This document shows positions 1 through 10,700 of a DNA stretch of 64,000 nucleotides, in pieces (positions within the stretch are counted from its first letter, which is position 1; each line of letters begins with the position of its first letter). This DNA is from Pochonia chlamydosporia 170 (taxonomy: Eukaryota > Ascomycota > Sordariomycetes > Hypocreales > Clavicipitaceae): NCBI RefSeq assembly GCF_001653235.2, contig NC_035792.1:4278001-4342000 (forward strand), written 5' to 3'. Below the pieces are notes generated by a model. That model saw only the letters and a list, made by a program, of their open reading frames with translations, had not been told where the DNA came from and made no database searches. The position numbers and the translations under genes are program-made.

Positions 1-2472
1 AGTCAGGGCTTCCTCTTCGGGGAGAACTTCCTCGCCGAGCTCCTGGACAATCTTCAACGCAGACTTTCTATAGACCTTCTCGATTTGCTTCTTGAGGTTT
101 CGCACGCCAGATTCTCGGCAGTATGACTTGATAAGCTCTTCGATCGCCTCATCCGTGAGGTTAACGTTGGCGTTCTTGAGGCCGGCAGCATCCTTGGCTG
201 CGGGTGCAAGGTAGGTGTTAGCGATGGCCTTTTTCTCATCCGCAACATAGCCTGAGAGCGTAATCAGCTCCATGCGGTCGAGCAGTGGACGTGGGATTGT
301 GTCCGTCATGTTGGCCGTGCAGACAAAGAGAACTTTGGACAGGTCCACAGGAACGTCCATGTAGTGATCCAAAAAGGAGTTGTTCTGTTCAGGGTCGAGC
401 AATTCCAGAAGCGCGGAAGACGGGTCACCCTGATATCCTCGTCCAATCTTGTCAACTTCATCAATCAAGATGAGCGGATTTTCCGTCTGGCATTTCTTCA
501 AGGCTTGAATGATGCGTCCAGGAAGAGCGCCAACATAGGTACGCCGGTGACCCTTGATTTCAGCCACGTCCGTAAGGCCGCCAACGCTGAATCGGTAGTA
601 CTCCCTGTTTAGAGCTCGAGCAATTGACTTTCCAATACTGGTCTTTCCGACACCAGGTGGCCCGACAAAGCACAGAATTTTGCCTTCAACTGTACCACGA
701 AGCTTGCCAACAGCGATGAATTCGAGAATGCGATCCTTGACATCTTGCAGGCCGTAGTGATCCTCATCCAAAACCTTCTTGGCGTTGGGTATACCAAAAT
801 TCTCGGCGCTTCTTCGTCCCCAAGGAATCTGAGTCAACCAATCGAGGTAGTTTCTCGTGACATTGAACTCTGATGCAGCAGTCTCCAGATGAGCAAGTTT
901 GTTAATCTCTTCATCAAAGACCTTACGAACAGGTTCCGGCATAGCGAGTTTGGCAGCCTTCTCCTTAAACTTCTCAACCAATTTGTCTTTGCCGTCAGAC
1001 TCCAGGCCCAATTCGCGGCGAATGCCCTTCATTTGTTCCATGAGCCAATACTCGCGCTGTCGCTTGCTAATCTTGCTCTCAACATCCTTGGTGATTTTAG
1101 ACTGCAGTTGAGCATTCATAAGCTCCTTCTTCAGGACAATCAAGGCTTTCTGCATTCGTTCCTCAACATTCATGCAGGAGAGTACATCTTGCAGCTCGTT
1201 CTGTTCTCCAGACGATACAGCAGCAGCAAAGTCCGCCAGCTTCCCAGGTTCTGACGTCACATTTCCAGTAGATTGGCTCATTGAAAAGGTCGAAATTTGA
1301 TCACGGAAGAGGTTGTTCATGGTTGCAACCTCCTTGAAAACATTGACAATTTCATTGGTGACAGCTCGAATAACGGGGCTCTTGGGGTCGTAAGGTTCGT
1401 CCGCAAGATTGTCGACATTGACAAGGCTAACGGGCCAGCGTTTCAGCCACGACGTTGGCTCATATTTTTCGGCGACCTGGTCCGGTTTCTTCTCAACGGC
1501 TCCCTCTTCGAAGCTAGCAACGACATCTCCCTTCTTCTCCTGCTGGGGTTCCTCCTCTGCGGGAGTTTGTTGGGGAATGACTTCTGGAGTCTCGGGTTCT
1601 GGCTTCTTGTCCGCTGTCTCAGCGGTGCTTGGAGGAACCAGGCTGGAGAGCTTGATTCGGCGGTGAGGATAGAGAATAGCTGTTAAAGCGCCTTCTTGAC
1701 CGTGGATAGGAAAAGCGCTTGTGATCTGGGCGAAAACACCAACATCGTGAACGTCTTCAACGTTGCGGATAATGTCCTCGTCCTCGTTCTCGTTCTTGAA
1801 CAAGAATGCACCCACGTATGGTTGGCCTCGCTTGATGGATTCCGTGATGGCAGAGGCTACGTTAGGATCCTTAATGGTAATAGCCTTATAAAATCCCGGG
1901 AACAGTGGTCGCCGCGCAATAGGAATGGCGAGGACTTGGGGATAGACGTCTGGCACAACCGGCTTTTGCAGTGCCTTTTCCGAAGACCGTTTGCTCTTCT
2001 TGCCACCATCACCGCCAGAGCTGTCTCCCCCGGAACTAGAGCCACCAGCCGCGGTGCTTCCCGCAGCGCCACTAGCCTTGCCGTCTTGCGATTTGTTCCC
2101 AGCATCAGCTTTTGCTGTCGAAGAGTCTGACTTGGCTTCTGCTGCCGTTGGGTCTGCCTCCTTGCGCTTGTTCTCCAAGTTTGCCTTGACCTCCTCTTCT
2201 GATAAGGGTTCGGTAAGGGTCTCGGGTGAGGAATCGAAGAAGTTGTCCTTTTTGCCTTTGTCGTCCTTCTTACTTAATCTCGCTGTCGTAGAAAACGCTG
2301 CCCCAACTAAGCCGGGTCGAAGGCCCGGGAGGTCGGATCGACAGATGTGACGGCTATGAGCAGCTGGTGACAAAGCCCACCTCCGCGATATTGATAAAGC
2401 AGAGGATCGAGACGTGTACGCGGCAGATCGCTCGAGAATGAGTCGCCCGGACAGGCGAGAACGGGGAATCAT
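1..2472 (-). CDS. pim1: Mitochondrial Lon protease (Pim1), C-terminus outside window
   Basis: ATP-dependent serine protease of the mitochondrial matrix that degrades misfolded and oxidised proteins. The frame is open without introns for 824 codons from an ATG at 2472 to the window edge. The N-terminus is rich in Arg, Ser and Ala with almost no acidic residues over about 60 residues, as expected for a matrix presequence. A low-complexity Ser/Gly/Lys linker follows, then the Lon substrate-binding domain (about residues 155-430), a coiled-coil stretch, and the AAA+ module. The AAA+ module has Walker A GPPGVGKT at residues 604-611 and Walker [10 protein letters not shown] near 667-675. The proteolytic domain with its Ser-Lys dyad lies beyond base 1 (inferred from family length of about 1,100 residues). 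It is divergent from the gene at 3325. Identification is secure; the 3' structure is unknown. Confidence 0.95.
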   Translation of the reverse strand, partial: MIPRSRLSGRLILERSAAYTSRSSALSISRRWALSPAAHSRHICRSDLPGLRPGLVGAAFSTTARLSKKDDKGKKDNFFDSSPETLTEPLSEEEVKANLENKRKEADPTAAEAKSDSSTAKADAGNKSQDGKASGAAGSTAAGGSSSGGDSSGGDGGKKSKRSSEKALQKPVVPDVYPQVLAIPIARRPLFPGFYKAITIKDPNVASAITESIKRGQPYVGAFLFKNENEDEDIIRNVEDVHDVGVFAQITSAFPIHGQEGALTAILYPHRRIKLSSLVPPSTAETADKKPEPETPEVIPQQTPAEEEPQQEKKGDVVASFEEGAVEKKPDQVAEKYEPTSWLKRWPVSLVNVDNLADEPYDPKSPVIRAVTNEIVNVFKEVATMNNLFRDQISTFSMSQSTGNVTSEPGKLADFAAAVSSGEQNELQDVLSCMNVEERMQKALIVLKKELMNAQLQSKITKDVESKISKRQREYWLMEQMKGIRRELGLESDGKDKLVEKFKEKAAKLAMPEPVRKVFDEEINKLAHLETAASEFNVTRNYLDWLTQIPWGRRSAENFGIPNAKKVLDEDHYGLQDVKDRILEFIAVGKLRGTVEGKILCFVGPPGVGKTSIGKSIARALNREYYRFSVGGLTDVAEIKGHRRTYVGALPGRIIQALKKCQTENPLILIDEVDKIGRGYQGDPSSALLELLDPEQNNSFLDHYMDVPVDLSKVLFVCTANMTDTIPRPLLDRMELITLSGYVADEKKAIANTYLAPAAKDAAGLKNANVNLTDEAIEELIKSYCRESGVRNLKKQIEKVYRKSALKIVQELGEEVLPEEEALT

Positions 2473-3324
2473 GGTGGGCGACAATGAGCTCCTTTCCAGC
2501 TATCACCAAGCTCGGATGTACGAGATGGGTCAAGTGGCAATGCCGAGGGCGAACAAAAAGAAGATGTCGAGGCCCAATAGAGTATGCGAATGAGTGAATT
2601 GATGAATAAAAAGCCAAAAAGAGACTCTATTGCGACCGACTTGTGCTCTCTGTCGACAAGGCTACCTTGCACATTGCCGTTGCGGACAAGACGGGCAAAT
2701 GTGAATTTGTCTTAATAATGACGAACAAGGGCGAGACCGGCCGGCACGACATCCCATTGCCCAAAAATTCCACGGGTGCTAGGAGCTTCCATCGGCAGAT
2801 CCTCGGGCTGAAGCGGAGTTGAATGTCCATCTCTGCTTTGGACAGTAACTCGGATAAACGCATATCAGGTGCTCCGTACGGACTACAGATGTAAGACTTG
2901 TTCAATGCACCCTACAGGACAAACATGCACAGCGATGCAAACACAAACTCTCCATTATGGACTTGGTTTTAATCCTTGGGCGGAAGCATGGCCCGTGATG
3001 ATAACTTTTTCACCAAGCCTGTGACCGCATGGCGAGCTATAATTAGTTTTCTGCTGAAATCCGGGCCTTCGAATGGTAAACTTACACGGACTCTGCGTTG
3101 GGTGGGATCCAAGTTAGAAGTGGGGTGCAACATTGGACCACAAAGACTACGCAACGCTGCCTCATTCTCAACCTCAAGGCCTTTGTTCTCTCGATTCATC
3201 GTAGGCTACACTCAGTTTCTTTCATTCATTATTTATCGATAGATATATACTCAAATCCGTCGTTCCATCGCATCCTCCGCCACAACCCCATTCCGTCATC
3301 GATACAGTCCAGATCGGACGGACC
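2473..3324. other. Divergent promoter region, Lon / small charged protein
   Basis: This 852-base spacer separates two outward-facing starts and should carry both promoters. It contains a 10-bp palindrome TCCGTACGGA (2873-2882), which overlaps the CTCCGTAC motif seen elsewhere in the window. No protein-coding segment is convincing; the short ORFs here overlap on both strands and resemble nothing known to me. Confidence 0.5.
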
Positions 3325-3831
3325 ATGTCTTCTACACGCAACAAAGACAGAGTAGCCGAGTCTCTATCGCATCTCAGTCTAGACACTTCAAAGGGCAGCA
3401 CCACTACAGCTTCAAAATCAAAGAAGAAAACTCCAGTAGCAGACTCATGGGAAGACGACGATGAGTCCTCCGGATCTGAAGATGAACTCAAGCCTTCGGT
3501 AACCAGTCCGACAGTCCCGTCAGCGCCACCCCCAACACCATATACAACAAACTATGGATCTATCCCGGGGTGGGAAGACGCAGCAACTTCTGAAGACTCT
3601 TCCTCTCGCGGGGTCGATCCGTCTAAGAGGCCGGAGAAAACTGACGCGGTGGCCCGGCGCATGATCGCTGCGGGACTGGGGTTGAAGGCTCCTAAGCAGA
3701 CTGACGAACAAAAGGCGTATCAGAAGTCTATTAGAGAGCAGGAGAAGAAGAGGAGGGAACAGGAACGATTGGAGGAGCAGAAGAAGCGGGAGGATACTGA
3801 GAAGGCTAAAGCTGCTGTGTGGGACGATTGA
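3325..3831 (+). CDS. Small charged protein with C-terminal coiled coil
   Basis: Single-exon gene of 168 codons. I do not recognise a named domain. The N-terminal half is Ser/Thr-rich and acidic (WEDDDESSGSEDE near residues 42-54), followed by a Pro-rich patch and a second Trp-Glu-Asp motif. The C-terminal 55 residues begin with the predicted helix RMIAAGLGLKAPKQT and run into an uninterrupted Lys/Glu/Gln/Arg coiled coil ending AVWDD. The start is the first ATG after a CT/CA-rich leader and has a good context. The organisation suggests a mostly disordered adaptor with one helical binding segment, but that is inference. It is convergent with the glutathione transferase gene, 198 bases away. Confidence 0.8.
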   Translation: MSSTRNKDRVAESLSHLSLDTSKGSTTTASKSKKKTPVADSWEDDDESSGSEDELKPSVTSPTVPSAPPPTPYTTNYGSIPGWEDAATSEDSSSRGVDPSKRPEKTDAVARRMIAAGLGLKAPKQTDEQKAYQKSIREQEKKRREQERLEEQKKREDTEKAKAAVWDD

Positions 3832-4029
3832 ACCGAGTCACGGATTGGTGGCATGCATGAACCTATTGTACATATGATATGCATACTAAATATATTTTCT
3901 CAAACTCCTCTAAGTGACCAACCGTGAAGGAATGCGACAGCTAAACTCGTCAAGTCCACGCATAACAGCGGCTGCCTCTGCGACTGACGTCAATCATGTC
4001 CTAAGCCGGTTGCCACTATTGTCATCCCT

Positions 4030-4894
4030 CTACAACCCGTACAACTTCTTGACGGAAGGCCGCGCCATCAACCGGTTATTCCAAGCAAAGAAATTGGGAA
4101 ACTTCTTCTCACCGCCAGCCTTTTCAACCATGTCCTTGGAAACTGCATCCACGACACGGTCCCACGGAATGAAGACTAGGTCAGCATACGTGCTGTAAAG
4201 GATTGTCAGCCATAAATTTCCTCTCCACCAAGAACACGACATAATCACATACAACTTATCACCAACAAGATACTCCTTTCCTTCTAAGATCGTATTCAAA
4301 ACTTCAAACACACGCAATGTCTGCTCATCGTACCGCTTCTTCGCACTGGGCACATCCTCAGGATGGAACTTGTGGAACCAGACATGCTGGCCAAAGTAAG
4401 GGCCCTAAAACAAATCGCAAAATTAGCTGTCGGGCTAATCCGTGAATGAGGAATAACGTCATACCTGTCCGGACATTTGGAAATGCAGATACTGCTTCAG
4501 GTACCACTTCTCTGGCCCCTCAGTAAAGGTCAACTTGTTCTCCTTGTCGTAGGTTTCAACAATATATTCAACAATGGCGCCGGATTCCCAGAGAATCAGG
4601 TCGTTCGCATTGGGGTCCTGGATCGCGGGTAGTCTTCCATTGGGATTGATCTTGAGGAAGGACTCGTCCTTGGGATTCTCGATGGTGATCTTTATTGTCA
4701 AAATTAGTATGCGGTCGTAAATGGTGTAACTCTTTGCTGATCATACCGCTTTGTAAGGGATACCGAGTTCTTCGAGGGTAATGAGAACTTTGAAAGGGTT
4801 TGGTCCTTGGCCTGCGGATGTAAGTGCGTGGTTTGTGATTGTGGTTTCGCAACGTACCATGAACCCAGACGGTAAGTGGTTTGATGGCACTCAT
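4030..4894 (-). CDS. Glutathione S-transferase, Ure2-like
   Basis: Cytosolic glutathione transferase, 213 residues. Five exons on the minus strand: 4894-4858, 4811-4747, 4689-4465, 4404-4253, 4192-4030, all with GT/AG borders and continuous frame. The thioredoxin-fold N-terminal domain (about residues 8-90) has the Ure2-type GQGPNPFKV start, the cis-Pro segment INPNGRLPAI and the glutathione-contacting WESGAI. The all-helical C-terminal domain has the family motif GDKFTYADL. This is a Ure2/YfcG-type enzyme, whose members typically act as glutathione transferases or disulfide reductases; the substrate cannot be told. A TGACTAA site (5344-5350) upstream would fit oxidative-stress control by a Yap1-type bZIP factor, but that is only suggestive. 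Confidence 0.9.
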
Positions 4895-5702
4895 GTTTGC
4901 GGCAGGGTTGTTAAATTCTGTACAAGTAGATACTATTGTGTTGAAAATGCTGGTTTGTTGTCAAACTTTCAGTTGAGATGCTGAGATTCGGTGTCCTTCA
5001 TGTTGGAAACCGAGCAATTTATATCTCATATCCTCCTTTCATTCAAGTCAGCTACAATTCTATGAATGACGATCGATATCCGTGTTTCTCAGCAACTCAT
5101 CCGTCTCATCTTCATTTCAACGGTAAAACCCTCCGAAGTCCGTCTCCATTAACTCCGTGTGGCGCTGTCCCAGGATCAAGGGCCAAGTCCATCTCAGATC
5201 TCAGAATCTTAGACGATGAATAAAATCCTCCGAATCAGAGAATCTTATTTCGCATGAGAGAATACATCCCATGTCGCAGCATTATGTTTGATTTGTAAGT
5301 TTAACGCCCTTGTGAAGACGATGCTGATGGGGCGCGCGGCAAATGACTAACTCGGCGGCAGAGCAGAGAATGCCAACACCATGAGTGGCCAGATGAACCA
5401 TTCAAAGAACGGGTTTCGCAAGCCACTGCCCGATGAATCCTGGCCGTCCCGCGCGGTAGTTATGGAGAAGCAGTTATGTTTTGTGCCTTTAACCACGGTG
5501 CTAGCGTTTCGGGTCAATCATTCAATACGACGAATTGGGCAAAGTCCGCCAACTCCGCGAGCCCACATGTGAACGTCTAACAAGCAACCTCTCTTTTAGG
5601 GCCGTCAGCAAAGTGCATGCAATGAAGCAAGCTTTACATTTCTAATATACACGAAGCTAGATGCTTGAAAGGGTATTCCGTCAATCTCCATCGTACAAAG
5701 GC
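4895..5702. other. Intergenic region upstream of the glutathione transferase
   Basis: This 808-base spacer holds the promoter of the glutathione transferase and the 3' flank of the Rrg7-like gene. Apart from one AP-1-like TGACTAA site I see no recognisable element; the short ORFs here do not resemble proteins. Confidence 0.4.
5344..5350 (+). promoter_or_regulatory. Possible Yap1/AP-1-type site TGACTAA
   Basis: The heptamer TGACTAA lies about 450 bases upstream of the glutathione transferase start. It matches the fungal AP-1 response element, which drives oxidative-stress genes including glutathione transferases. A 7-base match is expected by chance several times in this window, so only its position makes it notable. 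Confidence 0.2.
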
Positions 5703-6437
5703 TCACTTCTCCTCCAACAACGGCACCACTCTCCCATTTCTCAACAACACCAACGCCTCCACATCATCACCACGTCTAATCGAAACTCCATACTCCTCTA
5801 ACCCCAGCTCCTCCGCACACTGGTTCCAAACCATTTGCGACACAGCTCCCTCTTTCGAGCAGCACATATACACCATGGGCCACTTACTTCTTCCCAGGGA
5901 ATCGCGAACACCCTTCGTCGCAGGCCGCTCACTAGCCAGCACGCCCAGCACGCCGGTTCCTCTCCATCCAACAGGGGCGCCTACAAATGCCCCTTCCAGC
6001 TCACGGATGTGCTGTGGCCCAACACGTTGAGTGCCAGCTTTGCACTGCACTAGGACTCGTAATGGTGCAGTGGATGAAGATGGGAGTGTCCAAGTGCCGA
6101 CCAAGTCTGTGCCGTAGTCTGATGCACCGCCTATCCGTTTCAAATGGAATCCGTATTGGGAGAGGGCGCGAGACACTTTGTACTCGTAGTGGGTGCCGAC
6201 GTAGACGGTGGACTTTTCGTCCAGGCCGGTTCGACGGGCGTAGGAGATGAATGAATCGAGGTCTGAGTGGTTTGCAGTTGGGGGATCTGGATATGTGAGT
6301 TTCGGAGGTGATGATGCTTCACCAACTAGGCGGGATAGGCTGTGACTGAACCATCGTGACGGTTGATGTAGTGCGCATGGAATACTGAGTGAACGAATTG
6401 GCCGTGGTCGTAAAGATGCGCGCACAATGGCCAACAT
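5703..6437 (-). CDS. rrg7: Rrg7-type mitochondrial protein with Mrr-like nuclease fold
   Basis: Protein of 244 residues matching the DUF2034 family, whose yeast member is required for respiratory growth. The sequence starts MLAIVRASLRPRPIRS, an Arg/Ser-rich amphipathic mitochondrial presequence. The core resembles the restriction-endonuclease (PD-(D/E)XK, Mrr) fold: a helix with Glu near residue 85, then GGASDYGTDLVG (Asp111), then VQCKAG with Gln131 and Lys133 in the Q-x-K arrangement, followed by the helix HIRELEGAF. Catalytic residues therefore appear intact. The start was taken at 6437 because the frame further upstream contains no ATG. It is divergent from Dib1 with about 300 bases between starts. 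Role in mtDNA maintenance is inferred from the family. Confidence 0.85.
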   Translation of the reverse strand: MLAIVRASLRPRPIRSLSIPCALHQPSRWFSHSLSRLVGEASSPPKLTYPDPPTANHSDLDSFISYARRTGLDEKSTVYVGTHYEYKVSRALSQYGFHLKRIGGASDYGTDLVGTWTLPSSSTAPLRVLVQCKAGTQRVGPQHIRELEGAFVGAPVGWRGTGVLGVLASERPATKGVRDSLGRSKWPMVYMCCSKEGAVSQMVWNQCAEELGLEEYGVSIRRGDDVEALVLLRNGRVVPLLEEK

Positions 6438-6743
6438 TTCAAATTCCCAACATGACAATATTTGGCTTCTTTCTCACAATCATGTTGATGAACGAGTCTG
6501 TAGATCAAGCAACGTCTAGAGAATGCAAGTAGCCAATGTATGCATCTATCAAGTATGCGCCCAGTTCCATGCTTTGCCCCGCCATGCCCCTCGGTCAGTG
6601 TAGCTCCAAACCATGATTTGAATGTCAAGCTTCACCACCACCCGCCTCCAACTTTTTTACTTGAAAATAAAAACAAACATCCAAACTCACAAGCAACTTC
6701 CAACCAGCAAACCTCATCAACACCCTCCCGCACCACCACCAAC

Positions 6744-7313
6744 ATGGGCACCATCCTCCTCCCCCACCTCATCACAGGCTGGCACGTCGACCAAGCCATC
6801 CTCAGCGAAGACAACCGCCTCGTCGTCATCCGCTTCGGCGACCCCAACAACAACCCCGACCTCGACATCATGGACGAAGTCCTCTCCAAAGTAGCGCCCC
6901 TGGTCCAAAAATGGGCCGTAATCTACGTATGCGATATATCCAAAGTCCCCGACTTTAACCACATGTACGGTACGTTCTTATCCTCCCATATCACCTGCAC
7001 TCTCTCCCCCCGCTGTGATGCATCGTTGACACCGTCATAGAATTAAACACGAATGAAGAGCCCTTTGCAGTCATGTTCTTCTTTAGAAATAAACATATCA
7101 TGTGCGATTTCGGAACCGGCAATAACAATAAGATGAATTTCGTGGAGAGGAATAGGCAGGATGTGGTTAATATTTTGGAGGCAGTGTATCGGGGTGCTAC
7201 CAAGGGTAAAGGTCAAGTGAATAGTCCAAAAGGTAAGAATCTCCTCTCCAATGAGCGCACAATGATTCGCTAATCGGCTTAATGCAGATTATTCGACACG
7301 CCACCGATACTGA
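6744..7313 (+). CDS. dib1: U5 snRNP protein Dib1/Dim1 (thioredoxin-like)
   Basis: Spliceosomal thioredoxin-fold protein of the U4/U6.U5 tri-snRNP, 147 residues. Exons 6744-6969, 7041-7232 and 7288-7313 have consensus splice sites and restore the family C-terminus SPKDYSTRHRY. Hallmarks are LPHLITGWHVDQAILSE at the start, VIRFG, VPDFN-MYEL, the FFFRNKHIMCDFGTGNNNK segment and VYRGATKGKG. The region after VIRFG (DPNNNPDLDIMDEVL) and the NTNEEPF loop depart from what I know of this very conserved family and make the protein about 4-5 residues longer than usual. The last coding exon is only 26 bases long. Confidence 0.9.
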
Positions 7314-7743
7314 AGTGTTGCTGTGTTTGTTTGAAGACCGGGGCGAAGGCGAAGACGCTGTTTATATTATACCACGATTTGTTGTACAGGCAGTACACCC
7401 TGGAGTTGGGAGCTTGGGATTTGAGAAATCACAAGGGTTGGTCTCCATAAGACGCTCAAGTCTCTATTTTTATGCTAATGTCATGGGAAATTAAGATGCA
7501 AATGGCCACATGCTATACACCGTGAAGGTACGCTGCACCATCCTATCCAAATGGTATTTATTATTTGTTCTTTGATTGTTCTTTATCCAACCGCTACTTT
7601 TACTCTGTCGTAAGTATTACAGTCGTAGAATCTCCAACATCTTGTTTCCAACATCAAACTTTCATGGTTATCGTCTCGTTACTCCACACGTAGATATTTA
7701 TCAGATGATTCAATATACATTAAACTTCTTGCTTGACCGCCTT
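7314..7743. other. Convergent 3' flank, Dib1 / PAG1
   Basis: This 430-base spacer lies between two gene 3' ends and should hold both 3' UTRs. It is T/A-rich after 7500. I see no gene or structured RNA. Confidence 0.5.
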
Positions 7744-10700
7744 TCAGAGGACATCCCCACCTGACATCATATTCGGATGAAAAGCCTTGCTGTTTGGCAT
7801 TCTTGGTGTTACTTGTGGAAGTGTAGGCTCGCGTAGGCTGTCATCGCGGGATTGGTGACCAATTCGTCTCATCGTAGGTCGTGATGTTGAATTTGGAGAC
7901 TTCACGTGGCCCTTCACGTCGGGCCGTTCATCATCGGCATCCGAGAATCCTCCAGAAAGATATTCGTCGTCAGATCCTATTTCACTAACCATGTGCGAGT
8001 GATATGCGGACGGCGCAGAAGGTGACGTGATGGACCTTGAATGAAGCGGTGGTCTTGATGACATACCCGCCGTAAAAGCGCCTGGGTTCATGGTATTTGA
8101 GGCCAAATCTCTCGAAATCCCCATTGGGCGATCTATGAATCCGTTTTGAAACGCTGTAGTGTTGGATGCCTCGTGAAGAATAGGCAAGATCTGCTCATCG
8201 TAAAGCTCGGTGCCAGATTCAAACGACTCTGGAGAAAACTCGGTAACCGTGCGAGACGATCTGCCATCATCGTCTGTCGTGGGGCTGGACGGCTCGTCGA
8301 AAAAGTCATCCAAACTGTCCAACTTTGTGACCAAGTCTCCAACAGGACCATCCACACGACCGTCATCAGAGAGCATTGTCTCTGTTCTCTCCGCAGATTC
8401 AAAGTAGCCATACGGAAAATCGTCATCGTGGAACTCGACTTCCGCCGTTGGAGTTGCTTCGGTGGAAGACCCTTCGGTGCTTTGGCACATGTAAAATGCA
8501 GCGTGAATGTTTGCCCGTGTAGCCTCTGTCTTGCTGGCGGGTACTGGAATGGCCCAGCCAGAGGATTCAGGAATGCCAAAGAGGCTTTGGGTGCGCTCGT
8601 ATTCTTTACGGACAGCTTTGGACGTGGATCGAGTCATGCTCATTCGCAGATGATGCTTGTCCATGTGGCTGCCTGACATGGTCATGATATTGTCCAAGAC
8701 CTCCAGTGCACCCATGCAGAACTCTGTTTGAAGAAGTCTCAGCAATGGGGAGATGAGGTCAGAACCGTGCCCCGCGAGTTCTGGATTGCGCATATCAACC
8801 TCGGGGATGGCAACACACAGTATTCGCATAGTTTGCACCTTCACCCAGGACAGGGAGTTTGTGAGGAGCCCGATCAAAAAGGTGATCATCTTGAACTCCT
8901 GCTGGGGTAGGAAATGCTCCCTCAAGGCCATGAACAGTTGGCTCAGGAAGAATGCGCTGTCTAATTGTCTGCCAGAGATGTAGTCATCGAGAGCCACAGC
9001 AATGGATTCGAGTCCCAGTCTGTCAGCCTCAAAGAGAAGTATATTCGCGGTTCTCATGGTTCCTTCCGTCGGTGCACCAACTTCCAACTCGTTTAAGAAC
9101 CGGGGGAAGTTTGCCAACAACGCAAACAGCAATCTGCTATCGTCTCCAATCAGGGGATCCCCAGGAAGCTTTACTAGATTGTCGATAGAATCGAGGGTCG
9201 GTTGCCAGCACAAAGATGATCGCAAGCCTTTGTATAATAAGGGCTGGATGCCGTCAAACTGCCCGTCCCAGCGTTCTGGTTGGCCTTCCGCAATAATTCG
9301 TCTCACATTTGGTAATCTGAAATCGAGCTTGTTAACGAGCTCATTTAACATCTCAACCGCTTCGAGAAACTCCCGCTCATTGATCGACTCCAAGCATGCG
9401 CAAGTCGTCCAGAACAGTTGTGGAAATGTCAAAAGCCTGTCGGAATCCAACTTCACCAGTAGAGTCTTTAATGTTGTCAGGATCTCCATGGAGAAAGATT
9501 GAATCTCAGGGTCTTCGTCAGCCACAGTATTTGACAGACGAGCGAGCATATCGCCCAGCATGTACTGATCGATCGATGTCAGAACACATCGGAAGACTTG
9601 GAAAGACCGGCAAGCCAGGTGCCTCACTGGACACGACGTGGCCCAAGTGAGAGATAGCCGACCCCACTGCTCCTTGATGGCAGGGAAGGTGACCTGGAAG
9701 GTTTTGACAACTTCTGTGGTGAGATATTCCATGCTTGGAGGCACCTTGTTATCGTGGTCATCCACATTCCCGTTGCTGTCTTCATATCCCCAAACAACAG
9801 TGCGATCATGTCGACGTATCGCATCAACCAGGTCCTCAATGGATTCCCTTGCCACACCTACCGGGAGGTCGTCCATCCGGGAAATGACAAGTTCATGAAT
9901 TAAGTGAACCAGCATCTCTCTGGCTTGCTCTTGCACAAGGGGCGTATAATGGTCCCAAAGCACAGTGACTACCTGGAGCAGAAGGGGGACATTGTCGGCG
10001 GTGAGGTGAACAGGGGACACCATCAAATCCACCAGCAAAATAAGCGACAACTGGCCCAGCGAGAACCCAGCTTGTTTCGTCCCTACCGGCAACGCTTCGC
10101 CAAGGTCGGCACAGTAGGGGAAGTTATTGACATCTGATGGTGGCGGGATGGTTTCTCGCTTCTCATTTGGCACCATGGCCTTGGGGTTGATTTGCATAAG
10201 TAAGAACTCAACCACTTTGATCCCAGGCGTGCTGTTTGTTGTTGATAGGAACACCACAATCTGTTTGGCGTACTCCACAAAGTTTTGTTCGCGTCGTTCC
10301 AAGCACAAATGCATAATAAAGTCCAGAATTAAACGGACATTCCCAGGGTGTGGCCCGGTGGCAAGAGCCTGCCAGAGAGCCTGGACTTCGTTGTGTAAGG
10401 CACCACCAGACTTGATGGTGAGTTCAAGGAGGTTTGCCAAGAGTACATAGGACTGCGCCGTCGGACCGCCATTGGGGTCAAGTTTTAGCTCTACTGTCTG
10501 AATCCATGGTAAGATGACAGCGATGGCATTTCTCTGTGCTGCAGGTTGAAGATCTTTGAAATAATAGGTGAATTCGGAAAACACAAAGAAGGCAAGTTCG
10601 GTGTATTGCTTTGCAAGTCGCTTGGAAATCTCGAACTGCGCCAATTTATAGACGGCCTGTGTCTTGTCGGAAATACTGATGTCAAAGTCCTGAATCTTGG

